This document shows, piece after piece, positions 31,356 to 34,260 of a stretch of DNA of 34,260 nt. The position numbers and the translations under genes were made by a program. The stretch is taken from positions 1 to 34,260 of the forward strand of contig NZ_CANTKB010000034.1 in assembly GCF_947654165.1 (NCBI RefSeq). Reading direction: 5' to 3'. The notes below the pieces were generated by a model that saw only the letters and a program-made list of their open reading frames with translations, did not search any database and was not told the DNA's origin. The DNA comes from an uncultured Blautia sp. (lineage in GTDB: Bacteria; Bacillota; Clostridia; Lachnospirales; Lachnospiraceae). Position 1 is the first letter of the stretch. Each line of letters opens with the position of its first letter.

Positions 31356-31997
31356 TCATTCTTTCTCCAATCCCAGTATTCTTCTGAAAAAGTCTTCTTC
31401 CGGATTATTTTCACTCTCCCGGTAGATGGATATATAATCCAAATCTCCGCTCCTGTCCGCAAAAGCCGGAAACAAAAATCCCCATTCCGGTTTTCCCGGC
31501 TCATATTCACCCAGCAAAGGACATACACACACAATCATGTATTCAAAAACTTCTTCTGATTCTCCCAGACGTTCCTTATCTGCTGCCTTGACCGGCACAT
31601 CATACCTGTCATGAAAAACAAAGATTCCATACGCTTCATCCGAGACATAATTTTCCATGATCACATCATAAAACGTATCCATCAGTGCATCATTTTTCAA
31701 TCCGCAGGATTTCATTGCCATGAGAAGCTGCCACATACTCCCAGTTCCCTGCTGTTCTTTCTGAAACCGGTATTTTTTCAATTCCACATTGGTCTCAGAA
31801 AAAGGAATGACTTTCGCCAATTCCAGATTTCTCTTTTTTTCCCGGGCAGATAATTTCAAAAAATTGGTATTGAAGCTCCCGTCAAATTCTCCCTCTTCGT
31901 CCACATAACATCCTGCGATTCTGGTGAAAGATGTTCTGGAAGGTGTCATACGCCTGGTTAATTCCAGCATATCTTCCCTGTTAATTGTGTTTCCCAT
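31356..31997 (-). CDS. DUF4317-family protein, short form
   Basis: A 213-residue soluble protein that I recognise as DUF4317 from NREDMLELTRRMTPSRTSFT, GCYVDEEGEFDGSFNTNFL, DTFYDVIMENYVSDEAYGIF and the FHDRYDVPVKAADKERLGES/EVFEYMIVCVCPL pair. The family has no known function, is common in Lachnospiraceae, and members I recall run to around 400 residues. This one lacks the C-terminal half but ends cleanly with a terminator, so it may be a genuine short paralogue. It is divergent from the zinc-ribbon gene. Confidence 0.82.
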   Translation of the reverse strand: MGNTINREDMLELTRRMTPSRTSFTRIAGCYVDEEGEFDGSFNTNFLKLSAREKKRNLELAKVIPFSETNVELKKYRFQKEQQGTGSMWQLLMAMKSCGLKNDALMDTFYDVIMENYVSDEAYGIFVFHDRYDVPVKAADKERLGESEEVFEYMIVCVCPLLGEYEPGKPEWGFLFPAFADRSGDLDYISIYRESENNPEEDFFRRILGLEKE

Positions 31998-32068
31998 AAT
32001 TTACCCTCTGATTCCCTTTTTATAGATATAGCTTACAAAAAATCCGGCTTTTCTGCAAGAGAAAATGT

Positions 32069-32097
32069 TTGCACAGAGAATTTTTTCGTTGTAAAAT
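32069..32097 (+). promoter_or_regulatory. promoter of the zinc-ribbon gene
   Basis: TTGCAC (32069-32074), a 17-bp spacer and TAAAAT (32092-32097), followed by AAAGGAGG before the ATG at 32132. Confidence 0.7.
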
Positions 32098-32131
32098 AAA
32101 CTTATCAAAAATCCAAAAGGAGGAATCTATT

Positions 32132-32326
32132 ATGGCATTTATGGATGGTTGTGAAAGCAAATTCCGTACACCTGTATCCGAAGACAGAGTTTGTCCTGTA
32201 TGCGGCAAAGAAGTAGAAGTATTTACCAACAGAGGACGTATTGTGGAGGACGCAGTCTGCCCATGCGGCTATGTATTCAAAGCAGAAGAACAGGAACCTC
32301 TGAAAGTGGAAAGAACGGAAGAATAA
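32132..32326 (+). CDS. small zinc-ribbon protein
   Basis: A 64-residue protein from the ATG at 32132, chosen because AAAGGAGG lies 8-9 bp upstream; a frame opening at 32069 runs across the promoter. It has CPVCGKEVEVFTNRG, then a CPCG knuckle in EDAVCPCGYVFKAEE, a probable one-zinc ribbon, and an acidic tail. It is a single-gene unit with a strong promoter and terminator, suggesting high expression. The role is unknown; nucleic-acid or protein binding is possible. Confidence 0.8.
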   Translation: MAFMDGCESKFRTPVSEDRVCPVCGKEVEVFTNRGRIVEDAVCPCGYVFKAEEQEPLKVERTEE

Positions 32327-32337
32327 AAGAAGTAAGA

Positions 32338-32387
32338 AAAGTGCTCCTATGTCTCAGTCTGACTGAGATCAGGAGCACTTTTTCAGT
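32338..32387 (+). terminator. strong terminator after the zinc-ribbon gene
   Basis: AGTGCTCCT and AGGAGCACT form the outer stem, and CTCAGT and ACTGAG the inner stem, then TTTTT. It also lies downstream of the LytTR remnant on the minus strand and may serve both. Confidence 0.9.
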
Positions 32388-32408
32388 AATGTCATTCACT
32401 GTTTTTCC

Positions 32409-32724
32409 TCACCCTATTTTCTCCCGGAATGTTTTTTTATAGCTTCTGGAAATAGGGATTATCTTCCCGGAAGAAACTGTCAGGCAGTTTTTTCCCAGAT
32501 TTAATTTCCTGATTTTATGTCCGTTTACAATAAAGCCTCTGTGACACCGGATAAAATAGAGCGGGAGCATATCCTCATATGCCACATGGTGTCTGAAAAT
32601 ATAACCTGTGCATCATCCGTATATAAACTGTTTTTTTGTCTATAAATTCCAGGTAGATAATCTTTTGGAAATCTATGCACCAGACACCTTCTTTATTTTT
32701 TACTGTTAATTTGTTGTTTTCCAT
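32409..32724 (-). pseudogene. LytTR-type DNA-binding regulator, frameshifted
   Basis: From ATG 32724 the frame reads GVWCIDFQKIIYLEFIDKKT and VYIR, the start of a LytTR domain, but stops at TGA after PCGI. A second frame carries the rest: HVAYEDMLPLYFIRCHRGFI, VNGHKIRKLNL, then IPISRSYKKTFREKIG and a stop at 32409. RCHRGFIVN and PISRSYKKTF are LytTR signatures. One net frameshift near 32600-32640 breaks the gene. It lies 36 bp after the NBR1-Ig gene and is probably its former partner. Confidence 0.8.
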
Positions 32725-32760
32725 TGTTACTTGTGTATCCCCGAAGTTTCCCCTCTGACT

Positions 32761-33825
32761 TCAAATCAGATTCAGAACCACTTCCAACTGTCTTCCTTCT
32801 GGAAATACTGGTCTTCCTCCCTTTTTCATAATCCTCCATATGAGCCTATAACTGCCCTCTATGGGCGGAGTCACAAATTCAATCTGAATACTGATCCGCT
32901 CTCCCGGTTCAACCTTCTTTTTCATAGGAATCCGCAGTTCATTCTTGGCATACCCCCAGGTATCTCCGTTAATACACTCACAATAATAATCTTCCCATAT
33001 CACGGTTCCTGTATTTTTGATTGTCCAGTTATGCTCATAGATTTTTCCTGCCATGAGCGTTGCCGGAACTGAAGGTTTTTCCTTAAGAATCCGGTAATTA
33101 TTGTTCTCATTTCCGCAGATGTCATTTTCTTCCTCAAGCACGGTAAAGTGTATCCCCAGACCGGCCTTTTCCGTATAGAGGATATCACCTGCCTTGTTCT
33201 TCATTTTCCAATTCAGAGCATAATGCCCGGGAGCATTTGGAACACGAAAATGTACCGTAAGTGAGACCGTATCCCCAGGATAAACGATTTCTTTCATTTT
33301 CACTGTTCTGCTCTCCTCGTTCAGCCAGTCCGGAGGAGAGACACACTCAAATCTGCGGTTTTTCCAGGGAATCTCACCTGCATTTTTCATAACCCAGGTA
33401 TGAGTAATCCATTCCCCTGGTTTATGCACACTCATATCCGGCGGATATTCGTACTGAAACAAGGAAACATCCCGTTTTCCCTGCTCCTCAATGCGAAAGA
33501 AAATCTGGTTCATTTGCTGTGGAATAATATCTTTTTTCAATATCAGATTCCCTCTGCTCTCCATTCTTGAAATTACCATAGGGTTCTGCAAAATATAACT
33601 CTTTAACACAGAAACATAACTCTTTTCTGCCTTACTGTCTGTGAAAAAACGGCTTCTCCTTGCCTTATCACTCCAAATCTTAATGTTCAGCCACCGCAGC
33701 TCCATGGGAAAAATTTCCTCAAAAAAATCCTTCTTTGACCGGTACTTGGGTTTTTCCTTCCATACCAGAGGATTGTTTTTTTCTTTTCCCGGATAAAAGA
33801 TTTCATATACCCCTTTTAGATTCAT
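32761..33825 (-). CDS. protein with two NBR1-type Ig-like (FW) domains
   Basis: A 354-residue soluble protein. Residues 1-120 are charged and mixed helical, with no family I recognise. Two Ig-like domains of the NBR1/ILRUN four-tryptophan type follow, at about 134-230 (THTWVMKNAGEIPWKNRRFE; YPGDTVSLTVHFRVPNAPGH; ALNWKM) and 250-352 (EHNWTIKNTGTVIWEDYYCE; EPGERISIQIEFVTPPIEGS; LIWRIM). In eukaryotes such domains bind protein partners in autophagy; bacterial copies are poorly studied. There is no signal peptide. An AGAGGA site precedes the ATG. It appears to have been followed by a LytTR gene. Confidence 0.72.
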   Translation of the reverse strand: MNLKGVYEIFYPGKEKNNPLVWKEKPKYRSKKDFFEEIFPMELRWLNIKIWSDKARRSRFFTDSKAEKSYVSVLKSYILQNPMVISRMESRGNLILKKDIIPQQMNQIFFRIEEQGKRDVSLFQYEYPPDMSVHKPGEWITHTWVMKNAGEIPWKNRRFECVSPPDWLNEESRTVKMKEIVYPGDTVSLTVHFRVPNAPGHYALNWKMKNKAGDILYTEKAGLGIHFTVLEEENDICGNENNNYRILKEKPSVPATLMAGKIYEHNWTIKNTGTVIWEDYYCECINGDTWGYAKNELRIPMKKKVEPGERISIQIEFVTPPIEGSYRLIWRIMKKGGRPVFPEGRQLEVVLNLI

Positions 33826-33841
33826 TCCCTGTGTCCTCTTC

Positions 33842-33910
33842 TTTTTTATATATAATGTTCATTCTATCATCCCAAGGTTGATTTTTCAGCATGATTGAGG
33901 TTGATTTTTT
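33842..33910 (-). promoter_or_regulatory. NBR1-Ig gene promoter with paired direct repeats
   Basis: On the minus strand AAAAATCAACCT occurs twice, 23 bp apart (plus strand AGGTTGATTTTT at 33875-33886 and 33898-33909). Just downstream is a weak promoter (TTGGGA, 17-bp spacer, TATATA). Two direct repeats on the same DNA face immediately upstream of -35 is the classic LytTR-activator layout. Confidence 0.5.
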
Positions 33911-33933
33911 CCCTCTTGGCAATAAAAAAGGAC

Positions 33934-33969
33934 ATACCCTGTTTTGGGTTCTTTCTGAGTTTTGGGTAT
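33934..33969 (+). other. probable left end of an ISL3-like element
   Basis: ATACCC (33934-33939) and GGGTAT (33964-33969) bracket GGTTCTTTCTGAGTTTTGGG. From memory, ISL3-type ends often begin GGNTCTTT. It lies about 105 bp before the transposase start. The exact boundary and target duplication cannot be fixed because the right end is outside the window. Confidence 0.4.
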
Positions 33970-34073
33970 TACAAGAAAAGGTAGATATGAAAGTATCTGC
34001 TTTTTCTTTCGCTTCATTACTTCTCATATTTGGGTATTTGTGATATGATAGAGTTATCAAAAGATGAAAGAAG

Positions 34074-34260
34074 ATGAAAAGATTGAAGTATTTCCCGACA
34101 CAAGATTATTCTTTTCTGTTAGATGAAAATCACTACGTTTATGACCATGTTGAAAATGAAGATAGCTTACATATCTATATCAAATCAAGAGAACATGGCT
34201 GTTGCATAATCCGGATGTGGAAGAAATTGGAGTTGATGATGTGGCAATCCGAAAAGGGCA
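34074..34260 (+). pseudogene. ISL3-like transposase remnant, internally deleted (runs off the window)
   Basis: From ATG 34074 the frame gives MKRLKYFPTQDYSFLLDENH, then YVYDHVENEDSLHIYIKSREHGC, the N-terminus of ISL3-type transposases up to the zinc-finger region. At about 34200 the continuing match shifts frame: LHNPDVEEIGVDDVAIRKG, which is the DDE catalytic core opening (VDD) that normally lies over 100 residues further on. The zinc finger and helix-turn-helix regions are missing between, so the element cannot encode an active transposase. The rest lies beyond the right edge. Confidence 0.72.

Noticed and set aside
33803..34060. 85-residue minus-strand frame
   Set aside because: It crosses the direct repeats and the insertion-element end, with no motif or ribosome site.

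Overview
The window looks like a chromosomal segment of a gut-type Lachnospiraceae (Clostridia) genome. The inference rests on moderate AT-richness, Gram-positive type ribosome binding sites, sigma-A-type promoters with 17-bp spacers, and a gene set typical of that family: a FeoA/FeoB/Cys-rich Feo peptide cluster, a DUF4317 protein, an endosialidase-annotated small protein next to clpC, VanZ, and rubredoxin- and ferredoxin-type electron carriers. No species can be named from the sequence alone. Most genes are on the minus strand. Plus-strand units are a nitroreductase remnant, trmO, a DtxR-type regulator, a zinc-ribbon protein and a transposase remnant.

Layout. 1-249: tandem promoters and leader of an rRNA operon that runs leftward out of the window. 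250-9133 (minus): gntR-clpC, a small beta-rich protein, then radA-MFS-Hsp70-J-protein. 9296-10265 (plus): a collapsed ferredoxin/nitroreductase pseudogene and trmO. 10324-13480 (minus): a TetR regulator with a cation/proton antiporter, and a MATE exporter. Both promoters carry the same operator arrangement, so this looks like one regulon. 13617-15806 (minus): a four-gene redox operon (rubredoxin-like protein, ferredoxin, a protein with a HEPN-like motif and a degenerate receiver domain, and a small membrane coiled-coil protein). 15994-19685 (minus): the purine operon purE-purM-purN-purD, with a repeat element between purE and purM. 19772-24157 (minus): an M29 peptidase with a long N-terminal extension, an HD hydrolase, two small membrane proteins, then pyrE and a 50-residue membrane peptide. 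24272-25930 (minus): a BspA-type leucine-rich repeat protein and a protein of four helical repeats.

25960-28230 is a decay zone. It holds two cobalamin-riboswitch-like elements, each followed by its own terminator but without a recognisable B12 gene downstream, plus pseudogenes of EcfT and of a DUF4430 protein. This reads as the remains of a vitamin B12/cobalt ECF uptake locus. 28266-31305 is the iron locus: feoA, feoB and the Cys-rich peptide face a divergent DtxR-type repressor, and near-identical 14-bp palindromes lie at feoA and feoB. 31356-33825 contains a short DUF4317 protein, a zinc-ribbon protein, a frameshifted LytTR regulator and a protein with two NBR1-type Ig domains. The last ~300 bases are the left end of an internally deleted ISL3-like transposase.

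The best candidates for undescribed biology are the four-gene redox operon at 13.6-15.8 kb, the helical-repeat/LRR pair behind a compact riboswitch at 24.3-26.2 kb, and the twin NBR1-Ig protein with LytTR-like direct repeats at its promoter. Annotations rest on reading motifs by eye. No database search was run.
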